Assembly (NCBI GenBank): GCA_037892935.1 | Contig: JAYXKI010000011.1 | Coordinates: 1,488,001-1,552,000, forward strand | Reading direction: 5' to 3' | DNA length: 64,000 bases | Origin: Phlebopus portentosus | Taxonomy: Eukaryota; Basidiomycota; Agaricomycetes; Boletales; Boletinellaceae | In this document: positions 21,562 through 30,646 of the stretch, one piece after another | Layout: each line of letters starts with the position of its first letter | How positions within the stretch are numbered: position 1 is the stretch's first letter | Notes under the pieces: generated by a model | The model's database searches: none | What the model saw: the letters and a program-made list of their open reading frames with translations, nothing else | Told to the model about the DNA's origin: nothing | Translations under genes and position numbers: made by a program

Positions 21562-22020
21562 TGTTAGGCAGATGGCTCAAGGGCTGAGTCGAGGCAGGCC
21601 AATACAACAACAAACAAGCGTAGATGAGATAATCTCAAACACGTCGCTCAGGTCAAGACAGCTAAGACAAGGCTTAAGTCCAGACCGCCAAATGCTATGT
21701 CACAGTGAAGGTAAGTAGAATTCAGCAAACTAATAATACAAGAGTAGATACCTATGTTGCAGTGAAGGTAAGTAGAATAGAAAGACAAGGAACGAAAGAG
21801 TCAAACTATCTACTTATATAGACTTTGAGCATGGGAAAGGTCTACTCTAATGGGAGGTCACATGACAAGGAATGGGATGATTAGTGAGCGTGATAGAACA
21901 TTGTGGAATGTTCCAGTGAATGGATGAATAAGTGCATAAGAAAAATAAAAGAAAAGGAAAAGAATATTAAAAATGGATGATGACATAAGAAAGGAAAAGG
22001 AAAATGTTCGAGTCCTTACA
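21562..22020 (-). mobile_element. 3' LTR of E1 (LTR-E)
   Basis: In element sense it starts TGTAAGGACTCG (22020) and ends CATCTGCCTAACA (21562). The TATA-like box TCTATATAAG on minus is at about 21811-21823. Identical in length to the 5' LTR. Followed on the left by the TSD TTCCA. Confidence 0.88.
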
Positions 22021-22037
22021 TCACCCCCCTCTTCAAG
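22021..22037 (-). other. Polypurine tract of E1
   Basis: GAAGAGGGGGGTGA on the minus strand directly abuts the 3' LTR, as expected for the plus-strand primer site of an LTR retrotransposon. Confidence 0.7.
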
Positions 22038-22093
22038 GTTGGGCGTCCCAACCAACCACATAAGCCTTCTGAGGATGTGAACTTGTACAGCGC

Positions 22094-25000
22094 TCACAGG
22101 CTTTGTTGAGGTATCGTTAACTTCCTCGGAGCTCTAGGATGTTTGCAATAGAATTCTTGAATTGATTCCTGTGCATTATCCTTGATGTCAGATTCCGGCT
22201 GCCATGTCGCTTCCTCATATCCAACCCACTTGACCAGGAATTGGAGCTTGCCTTAATGCAGACGCGAGTCGAGTATTTCTTCAACCTCGTACTCTTCCTG
22301 CTCATCAATGATCACTAGCGGTGGTGGAGGTGGCTTCTTCTGAGATTTGAAGGACAGTTGGACGGCTGGTTTGAGCAAGATCTCGTTGAAGACTGGATGG
22401 ACCTTCTTCCAGGTCTTCAGTAGTTTGAGTCTGTATGCACTCGCGCCAATCTTTTTCACTACCTTGAAGGGACTGAACCATTTATCATCCATCTTCTTCA
22501 TCGGTCGGATCGTCTTGATATTTCATCCATCTAAGAAGACTTTTTGTCCTGCCTCATAGTTAACAGACTTCCCAGCATGACAGTTGTAGAAACACTTCAT
22601 GTCTTCATTCACTTGGGTTAGGTTACCTTAGGCGAGTTCATGCACCTCCTTGACATGCTTGGCAAATTCTTCTGCTGACAGGTTTGATGATGCCATTCCA
22701 ACCCCTGTGAAGTCTAAGGGGTGCATTCCTGTATTAATGAAGAAGGGAGATAGCTTTGTCGCTGAATGTTTGCAGTTGTTGTATGCAAATTCTGCGAGAG
22801 CCAGCCAGTCTGCCCAGTCCGACTGCTGATGGTTGACGTATAGCTAAAGGTATTGTTCTAGTTCCTAATTAACCTACTCTGTCTGTCCATCAGTTTGTAG
22901 GTGATATGCTGTTGACGGGTTGCCTTCAATGTGGAGGAGCTTGTACAACTCCTTCATTATCTTCACATCAAATTGCACCCCCCCGGTCGTGAATGATCTT
23001 CCATGGTAGTTCATATAATTGGAAGATGTGGTCTCTGTAGATCCTAGCCATGCCTTCAGCCGTTAACTTTGTCATCATCGGAATCGCATAGATTTGTTTG
23101 CTAAAGTGATCGACTACTATGCAAATCACATTGAACCCATTCGATTCTGGCAACTCTCCGATTAGGTCGACCGTGACAATTTGCCATGGCGCCTTCAGCA
23201 CCTCGTTAGGGTGCAAAACCTTTGCTCTCGTTATCCTTAGAGCCTTCGTCTGCTGACAATGATCACACCCCTGCACATACACCCGCACATCTGCACTCAT
23301 CCTCGGCCACCAGTACCTGCATGCTATCAGCTGGATCATCTTCATCGCTCCTGGATGTCCTGCCAGGGTCGAGTCATGGTGTTCCTTCATGACAATCTCT
23401 CTGATGCTTGCTGGTATGTATAGCCGACGGCCCTTTCTCCACATGTCCTCTCTCTTCTCAATGTTCTTTGGCCTCACTCCCTCATCCTCTTGTCTCTGTG
23501 CTTTCATGACCTTTTCAACGAGTACCTCCCTTGACGTCTGAACCGTTCCTCTAACCAGCTATTCCTTCTTGACAAAAGTCACGTTCTCGTTATCGTGCTC
23601 GCCCTTGTCATAATCAGCTCAGCGTGACAACAGATCAGCTTTTCCTAACATCTTTCCAGGCTTATGGACTAGCGTGAAATTGAACTCAGCTAAATTGAGT
23701 CGCCAATGGGCTTGTCGACAATTTAGCTTCTGTGGCGATCGGAAGTACGTTAGATTTGTGTGGTCTGTCCATACCTCAAAAGGTTGGTTAGCTCCCTGGA
23801 GATATTGTCACCATTCCTTTAGGGCTTGAACAATGGTGAGCATTTCCTTGTCGTAAATCTTATAATTTCGCTCTGCCTCTAGGAATGTTGACGACCAATA
23901 AGCAATCACCTTCCATTTGCCGTCTTGTTTCTGGAGAAGGACTCCACCAGTCGCAAAGTCCAACACATCTGCTTCCACATGGAAAGGGTCCTTGTTGTTG
24001 GGTATCACTAACATAGGAGGACTACTCAAACGACGCTTCAATTCCTCGAACACTACCTGTTCATCTTCGCCCCACTTCCATTCCACCTTACCCATCAGTG
24101 TAGTCAAGGGTTTGACGACCAAACTGTAATTCTTAACAAAATGTTGCAACCAATTTCCTAGTCCCAGGAATTGTTGCAGTTCATGAATGTTCTTTGGAAC
24201 TGGCCAGTCCTGTACTGCTGTCGTCTTCTTGGGATCCATTCGAACTTCGCCATTGCCAATGATGTGCCCGAGGTACTTGACTGTGTCAACTTCAAACTTG
24301 CACTTCTGCGGCTTTAGGAAAAGTCCATTTTGGCGAAGGATCTCAAAGACTTGTTTGGTGCACCTGCGATGTTCCTCTAGATTGTTCGAGAAGATGAGAA
24401 TGTCATCGAGGTAAATGATGACAATACCCTCATGAATTAGTTCCTGAAAGATATTGTTCATAAAGCCTTGGAACGTTGCTGGTGTATTACACAAGCCGAA
24501 GAACATGACTGTGGGTTCAAATAAGCCTAGATTCATCCGAAACGCTGCCTTCCACTCGTCTCCCTCACAAATCCGGATGTTGTAGTATCCTCAACGAATG
24601 TCAAGCTTCGTGATGTACTTCGCATCCTTGACCTTGTCGATGAGCTCATTTATCAGTGGCAACAGGTATTTGTTCTTGACCGTCCCTTCATTGAGCTTTC
24701 GATAGTCTTGGATTGCTCGTAAGTTCCCATCCTCTTTCTTGATAAAGAAGAATGGTGATGCCATTGGAGATTTTGACTGTCAGATATGTCCTGACACTAG
24801 GTTTCCCTCAATGAACTTCCTCATCGCTTCTTGTTCTTTTGGCGATAACGGGTAAACCTTGCAGTCACTGGGTTTAAAATCTGGTTTCAGATCAATAGTG
24901 TGGTCCCACGTTCGGTGGTTTGGTAAGCATTCGAACGATTACTCACTAAAGACATCAGCGTATTCCTCCAGGTAAGGCGGCCATTTTGCCACTTCCTTCA

Positions 25001-25312
25001 TCTGCATATTCCTTACAAACTCTTCATCTATCTCCTTGCTCGATAGTGACGACTCACATTCATCAGGGCAACAGGTGAACTTAACTGTTCCCAACCTCCA
25101 ATCAATCTCAGGATTGTGCTTCATCAACCAGTCATGTCTGAGGAAGATGTTGCTCGATGCTAAGGATGTCACCACCAGTCAAATCTCTTCCTCGTGTTTC
25201 CCAAAGAACATTCGTACAACTACGTATTCCTTGATCAATCCAGCCTTGTTGCTTGTTCCATCAGCATTAAAGACTGGTCTAGGCCGAATGTACCTTTGAG
25301 TGGGGAAACCGT
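22094..25312 (-). pseudogene. Pol of E1: protease C-terminus, RT, RNase H, integrase, chromodomain
   Basis: From 25312 down: end of the protease, RT with VIIYLDDILIFS (about 24410; YLDD catalytic pair), RNase H (from about 24000), the integrase zinc finger (HHDSTLAGH then CDHCQ, near 23390-23250), the catalytic core with Asp in VTVDLIGELP and Asp in IHDRGGAI, then a KMDDKW...GPF-like linker and a chromodomain (EYEVEEILDSRL, KWVGYEE) ending at TGA 22094. The chromodomain targets integration to marked chromatin in Tf1/Tf2-type elements. Stops at several places and a frameshift near 22970, so it is not functional. The gene continues upstream at 49750 beyond the nested insert. CpG content is fairly high, so decay is moderate. 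Confidence 0.85.
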
Positions 25313-26305
25313 TGAAACGTGTCTGCTGGCTCTGAAGGCCAACTGACAGTCTGAAGGTCTGAGTTCGACCTCTGGGGGTCAACCAGATGTGTACAATGTA
25401 AGAGGTAGTGTCTATAATGTGAGGAGTGTATGCTAGTGTCGAGGGGAATGGCTTAGAGAAGGGGGAAACAAAATACAAAAGGGTGCCGTGTCGGAAGTGT
25501 AAACTGAGCCACCTACTCTGAGGTCGAAAACTAGCTAGCTAAGACGATGATGTAAAATAAGAGATCAAAAGTACTCGTCGACACGATCCTAACAGATCAA
25601 GAATCACAATGAATGGATAAGAAATGAGGGAGATACAGACTGAACAAGATATCGGAAAACTATCGTAAAATCGGAACTTGGCGAAATGAAGCGGAACTCT
25701 GCGGAACTCGTGGGTGAAAATACTCGAAGATGAAGAACGATGAGACGAATCGAACGAATGCTGGACCGAGGTGATCGGTGGAGAACTGATGGAGATATAG
25801 CAAAATCGACGATCTGCTGGGCTGGAGTATATGCACAACTGGTGCAACTGTCGGAACTGGACTGGAACTCGAGGGAACGGACTAAGACGAAGCTGGGAGA
25901 CTAGGGAACTTGACTGGAGATGATATGAGTCGAAACTGGGGCGTTCTGGGGCTCCCCCTTCTCATTAGAGCGGCACAGGAGGCTTATATACAGCAGTGAG
26001 CCACCCATACAACAAAGGCTCGAAACATGATTCAGGGAGATAAATAAGGAAAGAAACCAAATAAAATGTAAATATGGACATCCAACCAAGTCATCTGCAT
26101 CACAGCCTGTCGTCTGAAAGGGGTAGACAATAGAGAGTGAGGCTGGATGGAGGGGAACAGAAGGCTGCTGAACCGTAAATGCACAACCTACTGATCCACA
26201 CTGCAGATCCTTCCACATATGGTCAAGGTCGATCGTTCTGATGATTGGCATGTCAGATCGTCCAAATAGAGTAGATCCGAGCTCAAATCCGCAGGTATCT
26301 CTACA
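25313..26305 (-). mobile_element. Solo LTR-F, 993 bp, TSD CCGT
   Basis: Starts TGAAACGTGTC and ends ATCTCTACA, flanked by CCGT (25309-25312 and 26306-26309). TG...CA ends. It begins TGAAAC like LTR-A and LTR-B and shares the 4-bp duplication size, so it probably belongs to the same lineage (sense minus). It sits exactly at the junction between E1 and element 2. No credible ORF. Confidence 0.75.
25671..25707 (-). promoter_or_regulatory. 10-bp-phased NCGNAAC array in LTR-F
   Basis: TCGGAAC, GCGAAAT, GCGGAAC and GCGGAAC begin at 25671, 25681, 25691 and 25701; TCGGAAA at 25652 may be a further unit. Same motif and same period as in LTR-A and LTR-B although the LTRs do not otherwise align. Confidence 0.55.
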
Positions 26306-26309
26306 CCGT

Positions 26310-26683
26310 TGAAGAGTAAGTCTGAAGCTTGGGAACGTACGGAGTCGTTACGACCAGTTCCGCGGTGTTCTGACTGGTTTCGCTCAGTTTCAACTGGTTT
26401 CGCTCGAACGAGTAGACTTAGCAAGAACGCCATAGTCCTGATGGCACGTGCACCGTTCTTTGATCAGCCATCAAGACGGGAGAATCATGGCATCGAGTTT
26501 GCATGCGTCGATCACAAGTCTCCGGACCTCGGATCCGCATTCTAGACAAAGAGATTTGACCCTGCAACCTCATCCTCAGTCCCTCTCCTTTGTTAAACAT
26601 TGCAGACTTACTTTGTCAGGCTATCCAGAGCCCTTCCAAGTCGTTTCCCCGAGTTCCGCTTTGTTCCGCTCAAAGAGACCCGG
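26310..26683 (+). mobile_element. 5' LTR-A of element 2, first part
   Basis: Starts TGAAGAGTAAGTCTG; matches 48116-48486. Ends at the CCGG duplication (26680-26683) made by element 1. It contains the six-unit phased array (26340-26400), partly decayed at CpGs. Confidence 0.85.
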
Positions 26684-27112
26684 TGAAACTCCTGTGCACT
26701 GTCTGATAGCTGAGGAGTGTCACAGTTCTTGGGGGCTGTTCGGTAAGATTAAAACGAGTGGAAAGAGAAGGGTGACTCTTGGGGGGGAAAACTAGAGAAG
26801 CGCTGATGCGTCGATCTGGGTTCCGGAGCGGTTCCGGAAGGGATGGAGGAGAAATGGGATTGAAGGCTGCTGGATGTATGCGAGGGGGGGGGATTGGATT
26901 AAAGGAGATAGGCGAAGAAGCAAGGCGGGAGAAGTCGAAGCAAGGGGGATTGGCGGTGGCGGTGCGAAGGTAATCGATGTCCTCACAGGTAATCCCTCGA
27001 TGGATTCGAACCCTGGAGGCAGAAGACGATGGGACGAAGCTTAGAGAAGGACTTCCCCTAAGCGCTGACGATTCGAAGGTGATCCCTTCGAGGATCCGAC
27101 ACGATATAACGG

Positions 27113-27149
27113 GTTACGATGAGTTACGACGAGTTTCGGTGGGTTACGA
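27113..27149 (+). promoter_or_regulatory. 10-bp-phased GTTNCGN array in LTR-B
   Basis: GTTACGA, GTTACGA, GTTTCGG and GTTACGA begin at 27113, 27123, 27133 and 27143. On the other strand GCGAAAC (27151) and GCGGAAC (27171) follow, spaced 20 bp apart. A related pair GTTCCGG lies at 26820 and 26831. Confidence 0.6.
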
Positions 27150-27477
27150 AGCGAAACGGAGCTATACGACGCGGAACGAAGCGATACGCAAGGGACTCAA
27201 GTGAGACCTTGCGTAGAGGCGTAGGGAGGAGAGATGAGGGTCTCTGACTTCAACACGGGTTGAACTGATCACACTGGGCTCGGGTACGACTGCAGAGCAG
27301 GAGACTCGAGGCGTATGAGACAGAACTATCATGTATTTGTGGGAGATAGAGTCGAGGAGAGTACAGGAAGAGTCGAATTGGTCTCGACTGTAGCTGAAGT
27401 GGGTTCAAGCCCGAGCTAAACTGTTTTCTGCTAAAACTCTCCGGGCTAAAACTGGGCTCCTACTACAAGTTGCTCGC

Positions 27478-27488
27478 CTATTTATAAC
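27478..27488 (-). promoter_or_regulatory. TATA-like box of LTR-B
   Basis: GTTATAAATAG on the minus (gag-pol sense) strand. Conserved at 37615-37625 and near 17250 in the decayed element III. Confidence 0.55.
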
Positions 27489-27977
27489 TTTGTCCGAACC
27501 TGAGCCATCGGAGCGTCAGGGAGCATAACGAAAGGAAATCGGAAGTGAAAATCATAAGGGAACGCACGGGAACAAGGTACGAGGTGAGCATATCTGGAAG
27601 GTGGCGAGATAATGACCATAGAGCATAATACGACATGTGAGCGCACACGGAATATTGAGCATAAGAATCATAAGGAACAAAACAAAATATGAACGCATAT
27701 GGGACTCAAAAGGGGAAAAGCCGGAGTGCGTCGCGTCGGGTCGAAACTTGGGAGGTGTCGGGGGCCGATTGCGGATCCTTCAATTTACCTCTCGTGCCTG
27801 GGTTTAGTAAGACGAGCTAGCTAAGTCAGCCTTTGTAAGTTTTCGACTGGGTGGCTCGAGCGTCTGAAGGTTCTTCCTACGCAGCGGTCGAGTGCGAGAG
27901 GCCACAGTAGTCCGTTCCACTTCAAATCGAATCGATCCGCACTGAGTTCCGCTGTTACGATGCTGATCACCGCGGAA

Positions 27978-27990
27978 CACGTGTCACGTG
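27978..27990. promoter_or_regulatory. Two adjacent CACGTG E-boxes
   Basis: CACGTGTCACGTG, two palindromic E-boxes one base apart, 36 bp before the LTR end and about 170 bp upstream of the antisense start codon. In the 5' LTR the second site is CACATG, and in element III the first is TACGTG. Possible host bHLH binding; not tested. Confidence 0.35.
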
Positions 27991-28160
27991 CGCGATCTCG
28001 GACCTAGCGTGTCGATGCTTCTTACATCTCCCGGTTTCTTGAAATCGTGACTGTCCGCAGTCACACTCCCAATAGGGTTAGACTCGGCGTCTCTAGATTC
28101 TTGACGCGTAAAACGCGGTTCGCGACGCGTTCCGTTCATCTATCCTCTCTTCTCTCCGTC

Positions 28161-29766
28161 ATGTCCCATCAACAGCAACAACAACAGCGACAACAGCAAC
28201 AACAGCAACAGCAGCAACAACAGCCGCTGTTCGACGAGATTCCTGTCTCAGCGGAGGGCTTCGTGTTCAGCGACACGTGGCTTTACGGTGTCGGAAACCA
28301 GGTCCAGGTCATCGAGCGTTTGCACGAGGACGTGGATCAGAGACGGTTCGTGAGGATGACCGTTGCGCAGTCCGTTGAGAGGGCGGAGGAAATGCGTGAG
28401 ATCCAGGTGCGCTTTCTTTTCTGTCTTCATCTATTCTCTTCGTTCCGTTCCGACTTCCTGAATTTCATAGACCGCGAGAAAGAGACTCGAGGACCTTCGG
28501 CCCGAGTGGGTGCCCATCGATTTGATGTGGCCGCCGTATGCCGCGCGTTTCTGGGCGGAAAGCGTGGTTGCGCTTGCGGATCGTTGCGCAACCCTCAACA
28601 TCAACTGCGACCAGCTCGATGCGCTCAAGGCTTCGTACCTCGAGGACGAAAAGCGTTCGAAGCCGGACACCGAAGTCTACGTTCAGCAATGGCGTGCGGG
28701 TTTGACCGGTCTAGAAGGGGCGATCGGTCGTCACCGCAATCTGCTACGGCCACTGGTTGGCCATTTCGACGAAAGGAAGGACGAGCTGGAGAATACGGTC
28801 ATGAAGATCGATCTGGACCAGGTGAGTGCTCATTCTCGCTTCTTCTTCTAATCTTGCTAACTGTTGAACTTCTAGCTATGGCGGATGTTTTGGGTCGGTC
28901 GTCGTCCTCCCGGCACGGAGATTGACGACGTCTGGACCGAATTCGGGTGGCTCGCTTGGGCGGAGATCCGGGGAATCCTCCTCTCAGCGCCGCTGAAGAG
29001 TCACGTCCATGAGGCCCTGCGGTGCTGGACTGCGTATGAGGAGAAGTGCTGCCCGTGCTCGGTCAAAGCCGCAGACGCACTCGTTGCGCTGCGTTCCGAC
29101 GCGCATCTCGGCGGATCGGGCCCCTTTTCGTCGGGTATATCCAAATTGACCGAGTCTGCCCTCAGGACGCTGCTGGGTCGTCAAGACTTGAGTCAGGTGG
29201 AGCGGGAGTCCGTCATCAGCGAGCTGGAAGATCGTGCGGACCGAGTTTTGTACTTGAGCGAGCTGGAGAAGATGGCAAGCGCGGTCAGGGTTCCGTCGCC
29301 GTCTTCGGATCGCGAGAGAGATGAGAGGCCCACGAAGCGGCCTCGGATTGTCGATTATTCGAGCAACGAGGAGTCGGTAGAGGGGAACTGCAACAACAGC
29401 AGCAGCAACATTCCTTCTGCTGCCAACGGTTTCTCTTCTGGGGGTCCGGCTGGAGATGACGACTTTGGGGCTTTTGACGAAGCGCCCCTCTTTCTTCCGG
29501 ACGGTGCTGTCAGCGAGAGCAACAGCAGCAACAGCAATCCTCCGGCTGCGAGCGAGTCTCCGAGTGCAGAACGAATGGAAGAGGATGAGGGAAGCCAAGG
29601 CGATGGCAGGGACGGTAGCAGCAGTAGCAGCAGCAGCAGCAATTCGTCTGCTGGTGGCTGGGTCGTGCATGATGAGGGGTGTGAGAGGTGCGCGAGGGCA
29701 GGCCGGGTCTGTGAGGGTTTCCCTGGGCAGGCCTGTGATTACTGCCGCACGAAGGCCAGGCGGTGA
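28161..29766 (+). CDS. Antisense zinc-cluster protein of element 1 (3 exons)
   Basis: Runs opposite to gag-pol. Exons 28161-28406, 28471-28821 and 28876-29766, with GT-AG introns of 64 and 54 bp, both phase 0; splicing gives 495 residues. The ATG follows the LTR by 135 bp and opens a Gln tract encoded by CAG/CAA. Residues about 25-330 are helical and globular with conserved Trp/Tyr (for example LWRMFWVGRRPPG), with no family recognised. Then come Ser/Asn/Glu-rich disordered stretches and a C-terminal zinc cluster, GCERCARAGRVCEGF...CDYC. Spacing of the first five Cys is C-X2-C-X6-C-X7-C-X2-C as in fungal Zn2Cys6 DNA-binding domains, but here it is C-terminal, while in host factors it is usually N-terminal. 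A TGA precedes the sixth Cys. Probably nuclear and DNA-binding (inference). Confidence 0.75.
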
Positions 29767-30069
29767 TGCGAGCTGGCTACGCACGGGAGGGCTGCGCGTC
29801 GCCTGCGGAACGAGCGGGTGGAACGCAAGACGCGCGAAGCTCGTCAGCGCGCAACGGCGCAGGTGCTGAGGATGCCGGTTGCGCCTGTCCTCGAGGTGAG
29901 TGACATCGAGGAGTTGGTCGCCGGGACGGACGAGAGCGCCGTCCATTTCCGGATGGCGGCCTTGGAGAGGCGCGCGCGCGTGTTGTTCCGCGCTGCGGAT
30001 CAACTGCGCAACCTAGCGGAGGAGATGCTGGCCGAGACCAGTGCGCTAGGAAGGGGTGGTAAGGGGTGA
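29767..30069 (+). pseudogene. In-frame continuation of the antisense gene after TGA: sixth Cys and helical tail
   Basis: Directly after the TGA at 29764-29766, in the same frame, comes Cys (the sixth zinc ligand), then CELATHGRAARR and a helical tail with SDIEELVAGTDESAVHFR, ending at TGA 30069. Element 2 has the homologous order CSLATKGRAVATKR in one frame with its zinc cluster, so this part belongs to the protein. The stop is best explained by CGA to TGA. Readthrough or a functional shorter form cannot be excluded. Confidence 0.65.
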
Positions 30070-30646
30070 GGAGGAAGAGTAAGGAGTAAGAGGCGTGAGG
30101 AGAGGGGGTAGAGTGCGTCAAAACGACGCTTTTCGTCTAGTGTCCCCTCATGGGACGAATAAAAAAAACAAAGAAAAAGAAGAAAAAGAAAAAAAATAAT
30201 TTGAACTTTTGTATATATATAGTTTTTGTGCGTTTTTGAATGTTATGAATTTTTGTTTGCGGTTTTGACGTTTGGGGTGAAGGTAAATAATAATGGAAGA
30301 ATGAGGATTGAGATATGAGAAAATGAGAGATTAGAGAAAATAAGCGGTGATTATTGAGTCGAAAGGACTGAGAGAAAAATAAGCTAGTTGCGCTGTTTTG
30401 CGCAGCGCTACGCCGGGTTGCAATTCGCAACTGAGCGCATGAAGGTGAACACGCGGTTGAACGCGTATCTCGGTTTGCGCGAACACTTTTCCGAGGGTCT
30501 AAATGCGGTTGAGCGCGAATAATTCGAAGGAAGGAAAAATCGAGAGGAAAATCGGGAGAGGAATGAAATGAAACGAATAATCGAAAGGATCTAATAGAAG
30601 AAGAATGTCAGTGGTTTGCATGGAGGGTATCAGAACTGAATGGTGT
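30070..30646. terminator. Convergent 3' region between antisense gene and pol (element 1)
   Basis: No gene. It contains A/G-rich runs with AATAAA-like and TATATATATAG segments (30160-30240), similar to 18520-18600 in element III and in mirror orientation to 45700-45770 in element 2. It probably holds the polyadenylation signals of both convergent transcripts. GTTGCGC-type motifs cluster at 30387-30431. Confidence 0.45.

Larger units (their letters stand above)
26684..28026 (-). mobile_element. 3' LTR-B of element 1
   Basis: Plus orientation TGAAACTCCTGTG to GCTTCTTACA; element sense is minus. The TATA-like box on the sense strand is at 27478-27488. Next to it, at 28027-28036, is the reverse of the polypurine tract (sense AACCGGGAGA). 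The antisense gene starts 135 bp to the right, so this LTR probably provides its promoter. Confidence 0.88.

Noticed and set aside
28047..28160. Upstream extension of the antisense ORF of element 1
   Set aside because: The frame is open but the ATG at 28161, directly before the Gln tract, matches the gene start position in element 2 (47987) better.
28984..30003. 339-codon Arg/Ala-rich minus-strand frame
   Set aside because: Shadow of exon 3 of the antisense gene; no motif, and it is not present in element 2.
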